Shown here piece by piece: positions 32,624-40,410 of a stretch of 45,615 nt of DNA. Within the stretch, counting starts at the first letter, position 1; every line of letters begins with the position of its first letter. The stretch is from Candidatus Gastranaerophilales bacterium (lineage in GTDB: Bacteria > Cyanobacteriota > Vampirovibrionia > Gastranaerophilales > Gastranaerophilaceae). Location: assembly GCA_944323725.1 (NCBI GenBank), contig CALUTP010000042.1, forward strand, positions 1 through 45,615. The letters are read 5' to 3'. A program made the translations under genes and the position numbers. The notes below the pieces were generated by a model that was given only the letters and a program-made list of their open reading frames with translations, did no database searches and was not told the DNA's origin.

Positions 32624-33949
32624 TTACATATCTTTACAAGTAGATTTTAAAGTTGATGAAAGTATTGCTACCATTGTCCAGAAAACAAATTGAATTTGAG
32701 GCCTAAAAAATACAGTATCAACTAATCCATGAATCATTACAGCAATAACAGAAATAATAGCTGTTGATACAAAAATTACATTTTTTATATTGCCTGATTT
32801 TAATATATAATTAATAGCATTTTTTATCATTACGAATAAGAAACCTAAAAAAGCAATTAGAGCAAAAATTCCACTTTCAACAACAGTTTCAAGAAAAATA
32901 TTATACGCACTTAACGCATCAAACCCAGTTTTCATATACAAACCATATATTTCTCTAAAATTTTTATTTCCTACCCCAATTCCCACTAACCAATTATCCT
33001 TTGCCATTTGCAAAGCTGACTGATATACATTAAATCTAAATGAATTTGATGAATCATGTCTCATCGCAAAAATAGAGAATACTCTTGCTCTCAATGAACT
33101 AACCAGCAACAATGCTGATGTCGACAATACAAAAACAGTTCCCACAATAGATAAATATACATTTCTAAAATTTTTCCATAAATATTTAGCTGAAACTGCA
33201 AAAAACCCAAGCAAAATTACCATACAACCAATATATGAACCTCTACAACCAGTTAAGAACAAAGCTATCACAGAGATTAATGCTAATACTCCTGTAAAAC
33301 AACACAGAATATACTTTCGTTCCACAAGTAAATATCCACATATACCAAATATTGCTGGCAATGAAGCAACAAAATATCCACCTAATAAATTAGGATTATA
33401 AGGTTTTAATGTTCCATATACTCTAGTCATAACCTCTTCTGGATTCAATGAGGATACATCCTGCCAAGTCGAAATTTCCTGCACCTGTGCAAAATTTTGC
33501 AAAAATCCAATAATACTTTCAAAACCGGCACAAATACCTATTATACCAAGCAATAACGGAATTTTATCCCTATTATCTTTAAGGAAATGCACAACTGATA
33601 CATAAAAACCTAAATACGTAACTGTTTTCATAAAACCTTTAAAACTCAACGCAAACAAAGTAGAACCAGCTAAACTTATAAAAACAATCATAAAATATAC
33701 AAGAAGCCAGATTTCAAAATGATTTGGTTCAAACTTTTCACCAGATTTAGTAAAAACTTTAATTGTAGTCAAGAATATTGTAATTAAAGCTATAAACCCT
33801 ATACAATCCGAACTTAAAAATGTTGAAGCTATGAATACAGCAATTATTGATATGAAAATAAGTTTGTCGATATTATGCAAAAACAAACTATTTTCATATA
33901 TATATTTTAATTTTTTTTGACTTAAATTTAATATACTATTGAATATCAT
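32624..33949 (-). CDS. O-antigen ligase/polymerase-like membrane protein
   Basis: 441 residues with about ten to twelve membrane helices. Signature of the Wzy_C/O-antigen ligase family: the helix-flanked GCRGSYIG motif, a long periplasmic loop with GIGVGNKNFREIYGLYM, and a hydrophobic C-terminus. Family members attach or polymerise O-antigen or related glycans at the outer face of the inner membrane. The gene overlaps the DUF4330 gene by 14 bases, so the two are coupled; the heptose kinase gene comes before. This suggests an LPS or capsule biosynthesis operon. Which glycan is made cannot be told. Confidence 0.82.
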   Translation of the reverse strand: MIFNSILNLSQKKLKYIYENSLFLHNIDKLIFISIIAVFIASTFLSSDCIGFIALITIFLTTIKVFTKSGEKFEPNHFEIWLLVYFMIVFISLAGSTLFALSFKGFMKTVTYLGFYVSVVHFLKDNRDKIPLLLGIIGICAGFESIIGFLQNFAQVQEISTWQDVSSLNPEEVMTRVYGTLKPYNPNLLGGYFVASLPAIFGICGYLLVERKYILCCFTGVLALISVIALFLTGCRGSYIGCMVILLGFFAVSAKYLWKNFRNVYLSIVGTVFVLSTSALLLVSSLRARVFSIFAMRHDSSNSFRFNVYQSALQMAKDNWLVGIGVGNKNFREIYGLYMKTGFDALSAYNIFLETVVESGIFALIAFLGFLFVMIKNAINYILKSGNIKNVIFVSTAIISVIAVMIHGLVDTVFFRPQIQFVFWTMVAILSSTLKSTCKDM

Positions 33950-34505
33950 TATTATTGTTTATCTGTGTGTTTAAATCATCATCTGAGTTATAATGAAAAA
34001 CTTTTAAATCAGAAACAGTTCCATTAAATTTGTAATTTTCACCTTCTAAAGTAATAGGCAGACCAATTTTAATTTTATTTCCACCAACAACAGCTCCATC
34101 TTTAGTAATTTTTGCAGTATCAGTAAGTGTCACCAAAATATCATACAAATCCGCCTGAGAAACATCATCTACGACAAGAACATTTTTCTGTACTATTTTA
34201 GAATTCACAAGCATTGGAAGAACTGTTTTCTTTCGTTCCATTCTAACATTTACTATTTCTAAATCTGAATAAGGAACATTTCTTATACTAATAAAAGTTT
34301 TTTCACCAGCTTGCATTAATGGTTCACTACCAGTATAAGTAATTCCTCTAATAAAAACATCAAATGAAATTTGAGATGTTGCTTCAATTTGCTTTGAGGC
34401 AGTTTGTCTGAAATTCTTAAAAGTTAAATAACCGACTACTAAAGCAATAATCACACCAATTACTATAATGAAATCGACAGTTTTCAATTTTTTAAAAGTA
34501 TCCAT
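33936..34505 (-). CDS. DUF4330-family membrane-anchored protein
   Basis: 189 residues: one N-terminal membrane helix (DFIIVIGVIIALVVGYLTF) followed by a soluble beta-rich domain with VFIRGITYTG, IRNVPYSDLEIVNV and a conserved GGNKIKIGLPITLEG close to the end, which matches DUF4330. TAGGAG precedes the ATG. Placed between rfaE1 (14 bases) and the O-antigen ligase (overlap), pointing to a role at the envelope. The tail is Asp/Asn-rich. Biochemical role unknown. Confidence 0.78.
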   Translation of the reverse strand: MDTFKKLKTVDFIIVIGVIIALVVGYLTFKNFRQTASKQIEATSQISFDVFIRGITYTGSEPLMQAGEKTFISIRNVPYSDLEIVNVRMERKKTVLPMLVNSKIVQKNVLVVDDVSQADLYDILVTLTDTAKITKDGAVVGGNKIKIGLPITLEGENYKFNGTVSDLKVFHYNSDDDLNTQINNNNDIQ

Positions 34506-34519
34506 AAATTTCTCCTATT

Positions 34520-35524
34520 TTAGAGTCTTTCAACTGCATCCAATAATTCTTGGATAGTAGTTGTAGCACAGCCATATTGTCTTACTACAATACTAGCTGC
34601 AATATTGCCTATTATTGCGGCATAAGCGTAATCTGCACCAGCAGCTAGTGCAAGAGAATACACAGCAGTTACAGTATCTCCGGCACCTGTCACATCAAAC
34701 ACTTCTGATTTATTAAATACTGGAATTTTTGTATATTTCTTATTCTGTTCTGCCACAAACATTCCATCTGCACCACAGGTGATTAAAACAGCTTTTGCAT
34801 TAGTTTCTGCAAGCAGTTTATCTCCTGCTATTTTCATCATATTTTCATCTTTTATAAAAAAGCCTACTGACTTTTGTGTATCAGGTAAATTAGGTGTCAT
34901 TGAAGTGATATCTTTATAATTAGCTAAATCTTTTTGAGCATCAACAACTATGATTTTATTATATTTATTAGCAAGGTCTATAGCAGTTTTAATTACCTTT
35001 GGAGTTAAAGTACCGATGTGGTAATCAGACAAAATAACTGCATCATTCAAAGGGATAGCTTTTTCAATTTTTTCAAGAACTAACTTTTCTGTTTCCTCTG
35101 ATAAAAATGCATTTGTTTGTCTATCAATTCGAACAATTTGCTGGGTAATTGAAGTAGTTATCGAACCAGATATTCTTGTTTTCGTTGTAGTCTTTCTTGT
35201 TTTATCTTTAATTACATAATCACAATTAACACCAGCATTTTTAAAAGTTTCGATAAGCTGTCCAGCCTGATAATCATCACCTAACACCCCAATTACACTA
35301 ATTTTACCATCATTAAGTGTTGATACGTTATGGGCAGCATTTGAAGCTCCTCCAAGTATAAGTTTTGTATAAGTATGCTGTAAAATAAGCACTGGAGCTT
35401 CTCGTGATATTCGTTCAGCATCACCATATATCATTTCATCCATTGCCAAATCACCTATTACAAGGATTTTTGGCTGTGATAATTTATTTATATAGGAAAT
35501 AAGTTTTTCTTTATTAATATCCAT
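34520..35524 (-). CDS. rfaE1: D-glycero-beta-D-manno-heptose-7-phosphate kinase domain protein
   Basis: PfkB/ribokinase-type sugar kinase that adds the 1-phosphate to heptose-7-phosphate on the way to ADP-heptose, the core sugar of LPS. 334 residues: VIGDLAMDEMIYGDAERISR, the substrate motif LGGASNAAHN, SVIGVLGDDYQAG, VVDAQKD and the catalytic DVTGAGDTVTAVYSLALAAG. Only the kinase half is present, not the fused nucleotidyltransferase half of HldE, so a separate rfaE2/hldC is needed and is not in the window. ATG 35524 (DINKEKL...) is preferred to TTG 35539. It heads the operon with DUF4330 and the O-antigen ligase. Confidence 0.9.
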   Translation of the reverse strand: MDINKEKLISYINKLSQPKILVIGDLAMDEMIYGDAERISREAPVLILQHTYTKLILGGASNAAHNVSTLNDGKISVIGVLGDDYQAGQLIETFKNAGVNCDYVIKDKTRKTTTKTRISGSITTSITQQIVRIDRQTNAFLSEETEKLVLEKIEKAIPLNDAVILSDYHIGTLTPKVIKTAIDLANKYNKIIVVDAQKDLANYKDITSMTPNLPDTQKSVGFFIKDENMMKIAGDKLLAETNAKAVLITCGADGMFVAEQNKKYTKIPVFNKSEVFDVTGAGDTVTAVYSLALAAGADYAYAAIIGNIAASIVVRQYGCATTTIQELLDAVERL

Positions 35525-35636
35525 AACTTTATAATTCAAATACTAAAATAGTCCTTACGGGCACTACAATATCACAAAAAGAAAAAAAACAAAACTTCTT
35601 ATTTTACAAATCAAAATCAAGTATAATATAAGCCTA

Positions 35637-36374
35637 TTACAGATGCCTTAAAACAGGAACAAGTAACTGATCTGCAATTTGTTCACATCCTTCAAATCCT
35701 CTTTCTCGCATAATTTGAGCAGCAGTCTCACAATCGTATTCGACTTCTTTATGAGTGACTGTAAAAGTGCCTCTATCAAATTCAAAAACCGCATAATTTG
35801 CTTTTGGAATACCTGTCATTGGTCTTCCTACACTACCTACATTAACCACTGTTTTCTTTGTAAGTGTCTGATACCCACATGGAACATGAGTATGCCCGCA
35901 AAGAATTAAATCAGCAAGTTCACCCTCAATCATTTCTTCAACTTCAGACAGTTTCATATTAGGAAGAATATCTTCATTCATTCTCCTTGGAGATCCATGC
36001 ACCATCAAAACAGAAACGCCCTCTAACATTATCTCTTTTCTTGGAGGCAAGCTCCCTAAATATTTTTTTAATTCACCTTCCATAATATTTGCATCGTCTA
36101 AAAGTGCATTTGCCATAACTGGATATACTTTTTGCATTTTATTATAAATATCAAGCGAAAAATCAGCTATCAATTTATCTGTATTACCTTGAATAATAAT
36201 CCAATCAGTACAATTGCGCATAATAAAATCAACAGTCGTAACTGGAAGTGGACCTGCCATAGCCAAATCCCCCAAACAAAGCACTTTTTCGCATTTTTCT
36301 TTTTCAATATCGGCCATAACGCTCTGGAGAGCCATCAAATTACCATGTATATCTGATAAAACTGCAACTTTCAT
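35637..36374 (-). CDS. Calcineurin-like metallophosphoesterase (YfcE/YvnB-type)
   Basis: 245 residues with the ordered metal motifs: VAVLSDIHGNLMAL at the start, CLGDLAMAGP, IIQGNTD, MVHGSPR, LCGHTHVP and NVGSVGRP. This order matches single-domain phosphodiesterases of the YfcE/MJ0936 group that cleave phosphodiester bonds in nucleotides or phospholipids; substrate unknown. GAGGAG precedes the ATG. It is divergent from ispG with 43 bases between start codons and lies 110 bases before the rfaE1 start on the same strand. Confidence 0.88.
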   Translation of the reverse strand: MKVAVLSDIHGNLMALQSVMADIEKEKCEKVLCLGDLAMAGPLPVTTVDFIMRNCTDWIIIQGNTDKLIADFSLDIYNKMQKVYPVMANALLDDANIMEGELKKYLGSLPPRKEIMLEGVSVLMVHGSPRRMNEDILPNMKLSEVEEMIEGELADLILCGHTHVPCGYQTLTKKTVVNVGSVGRPMTGIPKANYAVFEFDRGTFTVTHKEVEYDCETAAQIMRERGFEGCEQIADQLLVPVLRHL

Positions 36375-36402
36375 AAAATATACTCCTCTCTCTTTGTTTT
36401 TA

Positions 36403-36411
36403 TGTTATCAT
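36403..36411 (+). promoter_or_regulatory. Extended -10 promoter of ispG (leaderless)
   Basis: TGTTATCAT with extended TG, ending six bases before the ATG at 36418. No -35 or Shine-Dalgarno. Transcription is expected to begin at the A of the ATG. Confidence 0.5.
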
Positions 36412-36417
36412 AAAATT

Positions 36418-37473
36418 ATGATAAAAAGAAGAGACGCAAAACAAATTTCAATAGGAAATATTAAAATTGGTGCTAATACCCCAATCAGTATTCAATCAAT
36501 GTGTAATACTGATACAAGAGATACAAAAAAAACATTAAAGCAAATACATGAACTTGCTGATGCAGGATGTGATATTGTAAGATTAGCTGTATTAAATAAA
36601 GATGCAGCTGAAAATATTAAAGAAATCGTAAAAAATTCTCCAATACCGCTCGTTGCTGATATTCATTTTGATTATAGACTCGCAATACAATGTATTAATA
36701 ATGGAATCCATGCATTGAGACTTAATCCTGGTAATATTGGAAAAAAAGAAAATGTTGAAAAAGTTGTTTCACTTGCCAAACAACAAAAAATTCCGATAAG
36801 AATCGGAGTTAATGCAGGCTCTTTAGAAAAAGATCTTCTAAATAAAAATATTCCACTTTCAGAAAAAATGGTTATCAGTGCAATGAAACATATTAAAATT
36901 CTAGAAGATTTAGATTTTGATTTAATCAAAGTTTCATTAAAATCCTCTGATGTCCTAACCACAATAGAAGCATACCGGTCTATTGCCACAAAAATTCCAT
37001 ATCCGCTTCATCTTGGAATAACAGAAGCTGGAACTTTAAAAGGCGGGATAATTAAATCCTCCATAGGCATAGGCACACTCCTTGCTGAAGGTATAGGAGA
37101 TACAATTAGAGTTTCTCTTACAGAAAATCCGATAGAAGAAGTATATGCTGGAATTGAAATTTTAAAATGTCTTGGATTAAAAGAACAGGGCGTAAATTTT
37201 GTATCATGCCCTACTTGTGGAAGAACCCAAATTGATTTAATAGGTTTAGCTAAAAAAGTAGAAGAAAAATTTAAAAACTTACCATACCCGATAACAATTG
37301 CTACAATGGGATGCGCAGTTAACGGGCCTGGTGAAGCTAGAAATGCTGATTTTGGGATTGCTGGGGGAATTGGTGAAGGCTATGTCTTTAAAAAAGGTGA
37401 AATCATTGCTAGAGTTCCTGAAAATCAACTTTTAGACAAACTAGACGAAATTATTAGAAAATCATACGAATAA
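36418..37473 (+). CDS. ispG: 4-hydroxy-3-methylbut-2-en-1-yl diphosphate synthase
   Basis: [4Fe-4S] enzyme of the non-mevalonate (MEP) isoprenoid pathway, converting MEcPP to HMBPP. 351 residues: IQSMCNTDTRD, DIVRLAVLNKDAAE, LVADIHFDYRLA, the GITEAGTLKGG segment, and cluster Cys motifs SCPTCGRTQ and GCAVNGPGEA. The open frame extends 68 codons further (from 36214) across the divergent phosphoesterase gene; those codons are a shadow, and MIKRRDAKQISIGNIKIG is the family start. Length agrees with compact GcpE enzymes without the plant/chlamydial insert. The ATG lacks a Shine-Dalgarno and is predicted to be leaderless. Confidence 0.96.
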   Translation: MIKRRDAKQISIGNIKIGANTPISIQSMCNTDTRDTKKTLKQIHELADAGCDIVRLAVLNKDAAENIKEIVKNSPIPLVADIHFDYRLAIQCINNGIHALRLNPGNIGKKENVEKVVSLAKQQKIPIRIGVNAGSLEKDLLNKNIPLSEKMVISAMKHIKILEDLDFDLIKVSLKSSDVLTTIEAYRSIATKIPYPLHLGITEAGTLKGGIIKSSIGIGTLLAEGIGDTIRVSLTENPIEEVYAGIEILKCLGLKEQGVNFVSCPTCGRTQIDLIGLAKKVEEKFKNLPYPITIATMGCAVNGPGEARNADFGIAGGIGEGYVFKKGEIIARVPENQLLDKLDEIIRKSYE

Positions 37474-37509
37474 TTCATTTTCTTTTTTTGTAAAGAATTT
37501 ATAATACTG

Positions 37510-37538
37510 TTGTAAACTCAGTAAAAAAATATTATAAT
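37510..37538 (+). promoter_or_regulatory. Promoter of the secreted protein/GHL10 operon
   Basis: TTGTAA at 37510-37515, 17-base spacer, perfect TATAAT at 37533-37538. The Shine-Dalgarno GAGGTG follows, five bases before the ATG at 37559. Confidence 0.75.
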
Positions 37539-37558
37539 TAATAATAATGAGGTGTATT

Positions 37559-37888
37559 ATGAAAAGAAATTTATTATTAGGTATTTTAGCATTAGCTACA
37601 CTCCCTGCATTTGCTAGTATGGATGTCAAAGAATCAACAACTCCTGAAACGTTAAGAAATGGTAACTACTCCGAAGAGTGTATCCGATTAATTCAGCTTA
37701 ATAAAGCATATGCCAACGCTGTGCCATACAAAGAACCTGATTATAATCGTGTAAAAATAGGAAATAAAGTTTTTGATACAACAAGTGATGTTGTTCGTAA
37801 TATTTTTATTTATTTAGATCCATCGTATGATGATCATAAATTCTTTACTCGTGATATTAGAATGAATACAGGCTTTGAAGATCTATAA
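37559..37888 (+). CDS. Small secreted protein of unknown function
   Basis: 109 residues from ATG 37559 (GAGGTG ahead; an ATG at 37547 overlaps that site). Signal peptide KRNLLLGILALATLPAFA, then a soluble domain with a single Cys, NRVKIGNKVFDTTSDVVRNI and an acidic end. No family recognised. It overlaps the TPR gene by 14 bases, implying coupled translation, and stands first in a probable four-gene exported-protein operon. Its position suggests a periplasmic partner of the GHL10 protein. Confidence 0.65.
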   Translation: MKRNLLLGILALATLPAFASMDVKESTTPETLRNGNYSEECIRLIQLNKAYANAVPYKEPDYNRVKIGNKVFDTTSDVVRNIFIYLDPSYDDHKFFTRDIRMNTGFEDL

Positions 37889-38537
37889 TCTGAAATTAAA
37901 TTTATTTTTAATACTCATAATCACCTCTTTGTTAAATACTTCAGTTTATGCTATTCAAAAAGGGCTATTGGAGTATGATGATAATCGCGTAGATTATTCT
38001 TTAATGAATCCAGAACCAATACAAATTGAAGCAGATTATTATCTTGACACAGCTTTAGCGACTCAAGATTTCAAAATTCAAAAACAGTTATTGGAGGTTG
38101 CTTCAGGAAAATATTTTCTTTTATCTAAAATAAATCCTCAAGCAATTACACCTTATGTACAACTTGCAAGAATTTATGATATAACTAAACATGACAAATA
38201 TGCTAAAGAGTATTTTTATAAAGCAACTAATCTAGAGTATTTAAATCCGTTTGCAAATTTTTATTTTGGCGAATATTATTTTAAACGAAATGATTTTAGA
38301 AGAGCATTAAAATATTATCAAATAGCATATCAAAATGGATACAATGAGATTTATGAATTAAACATCAGACTTGCTATGATATACGAAAAACTAGGTGATT
38401 TAGAAAATGCACGAAAATATTATAACACGGCAATTACAATAGATTCAAGCAATAGTAATATAATAAATAAAATAGAACAATTAAACCAGCTAAATTATGA
38501 CAGTTCAGAATATTATCATAATTTCATCAGGGAGTAG
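37875..38537 (+). CDS. Exported TPR protein
   Basis: 220 residues. TTG start at 37875 within the previous gene. Signal peptide or signal anchor LNLFLILIITSLLNTSVYA, then three to four tetratricopeptide-like helical pairs (PQAITPYVQLARIYDITKHD, YAKEYFYKATNL, FRRALKYYQIAYQNGYNEIY, AMIYEKLGDLENARKYYNTA). TPR units mediate protein-protein contacts, so it may be an adaptor at the periplasmic face. It ends two bases before the GHL10 gene. The TTG start is not backed by a strong site and rests on coupling. Confidence 0.68.
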   Translation: MKIYNLKLNLFLILIITSLLNTSVYAIQKGLLEYDDNRVDYSLMNPEPIQIEADYYLDTALATQDFKIQKQLLEVASGKYFLLSKINPQAITPYVQLARIYDITKHDKYAKEYFYKATNLEYLNPFANFYFGEYYFKRNDFRRALKYYQIAYQNGYNEIYELNIRLAMIYEKLGDLENARKYYNTAITIDSSNSNIINKIEQLNQLNYDSSEYYHNFIRE

Positions 38538-38539
38538 CA

Positions 38540-40387
38540 ATGAAATTTAAAAACCTAATAATAATATTATTAACAATAATAACAAGCACAATGACATCTA
38601 TGGCGGAGGAAACAAGAAAAAATCCTGAATTTTATTCTCCATACACTCTTAAAAAAGGAGAAATTCTCATTAATCAATCAAAAAGAGTTATTGACAAAGT
38701 CAATCCTACCATATACTCAAATAGCGCAGGAAGTATTTTCCCTGGAGCACGGGGCACTAACCAGCTTATTTTATATACCAGTGAATATGGAGACAGAACA
38801 AATACTAACGAATTTGGGACAGAAGCCATTATTGAAGGAAATACTGTAACTGAACTCAGTGGAGCTGATTCTTTCATACCTAAAAATGGAGCTGTAATAA
38901 GCGGTCATGGAATTGCTAAAAATTGGATTACTTCAAATATTACAGTAGGAACAAAAATTTATTATGATGAAAAAGCAAAAGTAATTACTACATTCACAAC
39001 ATCTGAAAGTCTTTTATTTGAAGCTGGGAAAAAAATTGATGAAGCAAGAAATATGGTTAATTATTACAAAAATACCAATCAGGATTATGATTGGAAAGAA
39101 CCGGAAAACCATATAAAAGATGCTGATAATTACTTAAAAAAAGCTGCCAAAAATCCAGAAGAATCCGAAAAATACTCTCATCTTGCAATAAATGCAGCTA
39201 ATTCAGCGTTAAAAAGTGTTATTCCATATAAAAACACCGAATTTAAAGGTGTATGGCTAAGACCAACTGAGACAACCGAAAACGAAATTATACAATCAAT
39301 CCAAAAACTGAAAAAGGCTGGAATTGATAATATAATTTTAGAAACATATTTTCATGGAAGAACTATTTTCCCAAGTAAAACAATGGCAAAATATGGTTTT
39401 ATTGAACAAAATGAAAAGTTTAATGGAATAGATCCATTAAAAATATGGATTAAAGAAGCACATAAAAATAATATAAAAGTACATATCTGGTTTGAGACAT
39501 TCTATGTAGGAAATCAACCGCCAAATTCAAATCCAAATAATATATTAGCAGTAAAACCTCAATGGGGGAATAAAACTAGACAATTTTACGAATCTGGGAA
39601 TGCTACACCATCTCTATCTGAGCATAACGGCTATTTTCTAGATCCTGCAAATCCGGAAGTACAACAATTTTTACAAGCACTTATAACTGAGATAATCACA
39701 ACATACAAACCTGATGGGATAAATCTTGATTATATAAGATATCCTCAATCTATTTCAACATCAGCAGCTAACAGCTGGGGATTTACTGAGTATGCAAGAA
39801 CTGATTTTTATAAGAGATATGGCATTGACCCAATAAAATTAAACAATACAGACCCATTATGGGAATATTGGAATATATACAGAAGAACTCAGGTCACAAA
39901 TTTTGTTGAAAAAATAGGTAAACTTGGAAAAGCCAATAACGTTTATATTAGTGCAGCAATATTTCCGGATATAAAAAATGCTAGAGCTTATAAACAGCAA
40001 GACTGGCAGACTTGGTCAACTAATAATTATGTAAACGGCTTTACTCCACTATTTTTGACGTGCAATGCTAAAACACTTAATTCAATGATTACAAGTATTC
40101 TTTCACATAAAGCGCCCAATACGGATCTTTATGCTGGTCTATTTGTAACTTTTATGGGTGGAAGTGAAGAAGATTTAATAAGAGAAATTCATGAAACCAG
40201 AAAACTAGATATTGGTGGAGTAATTCTTTTTGACTTTGCGCATCTGGATAATAAATATATACATACTCTGGGAACTAGAGTTTTTAAGCCTAAAAATCCT
40301 ACAAGTACAATAATAATGCCAGCTCAACAATCAGCTCAGCCTATACTTACTGTTCCTAAAAAGAAGAAAAAAAGCTGGTTCAATTAA
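38540..40387 (+). CDS. Secreted GHL10/DUF187-type glycosyl-hydrolase-like protein
   Basis: 615 residues with a signal peptide (MKFKNLIIILLTIITSTMTS). The N-terminal third (about 30-165) is a beta-rich domain with GARGTNQLILYT, ITELSGADSFIP-like and GAVISGHGIAKNWI. A helical spacer follows, then a TIM-barrel-like domain of GHL10 type from about 230. It shows FKGVWLRPTET, IILETYFHGRTIF, VHIWFETFYVGN, GYFLDPANPEVQQF, PDGINLDYIRYP and GGVILFDFAHLD. Members are thought to act on envelope or extracellular glycans; catalytic activity is not established for the family. The Shine-Dalgarno AGGGAG is good. It ends with a lysine-rich KKKKKSWFN. Third gene in the operon with the TPR protein. Confidence 0.82.
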   Translation: MKFKNLIIILLTIITSTMTSMAEETRKNPEFYSPYTLKKGEILINQSKRVIDKVNPTIYSNSAGSIFPGARGTNQLILYTSEYGDRTNTNEFGTEAIIEGNTVTELSGADSFIPKNGAVISGHGIAKNWITSNITVGTKIYYDEKAKVITTFTTSESLLFEAGKKIDEARNMVNYYKNTNQDYDWKEPENHIKDADNYLKKAAKNPEESEKYSHLAINAANSALKSVIPYKNTEFKGVWLRPTETTENEIIQSIQKLKKAGIDNIILETYFHGRTIFPSKTMAKYGFIEQNEKFNGIDPLKIWIKEAHKNNIKVHIWFETFYVGNQPPNSNPNNILAVKPQWGNKTRQFYESGNATPSLSEHNGYFLDPANPEVQQFLQALITEIITTYKPDGINLDYIRYPQSISTSAANSWGFTEYARTDFYKRYGIDPIKLNNTDPLWEYWNIYRRTQVTNFVEKIGKLGKANNVYISAAIFPDIKNARAYKQQDWQTWSTNNYVNGFTPLFLTCNAKTLNSMITSILSHKAPNTDLYAGLFVTFMGGSEEDLIREIHETRKLDIGGVILFDFAHLDNKYIHTLGTRVFKPKNPTSTIIMPAQQSAQPILTVPKKKKKSWFN

Positions 40388-40395
40388 TTTATTTA

Positions 40396-40404
40396 TGCTA
40401 ATAT
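40396..40404 (+). promoter_or_regulatory. Extended -10 promoter of comEC (leaderless)
   Basis: TGCTAATAT, with TG one base before a TAATAT hexamer, ends six bases before the ATG at 40411. No Shine-Dalgarno lies in the 23-base gap after the GHL10 gene. Confidence 0.5.
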
Positions 40405-40410
40405 CACCCT

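Noticed and set aside
36214-36417. A 68-codon N-terminal extension of the ispG frame
   Set aside because: It lies across the divergent phosphoesterase gene, its residues do not match the family, and the known N-terminus begins at 36418.
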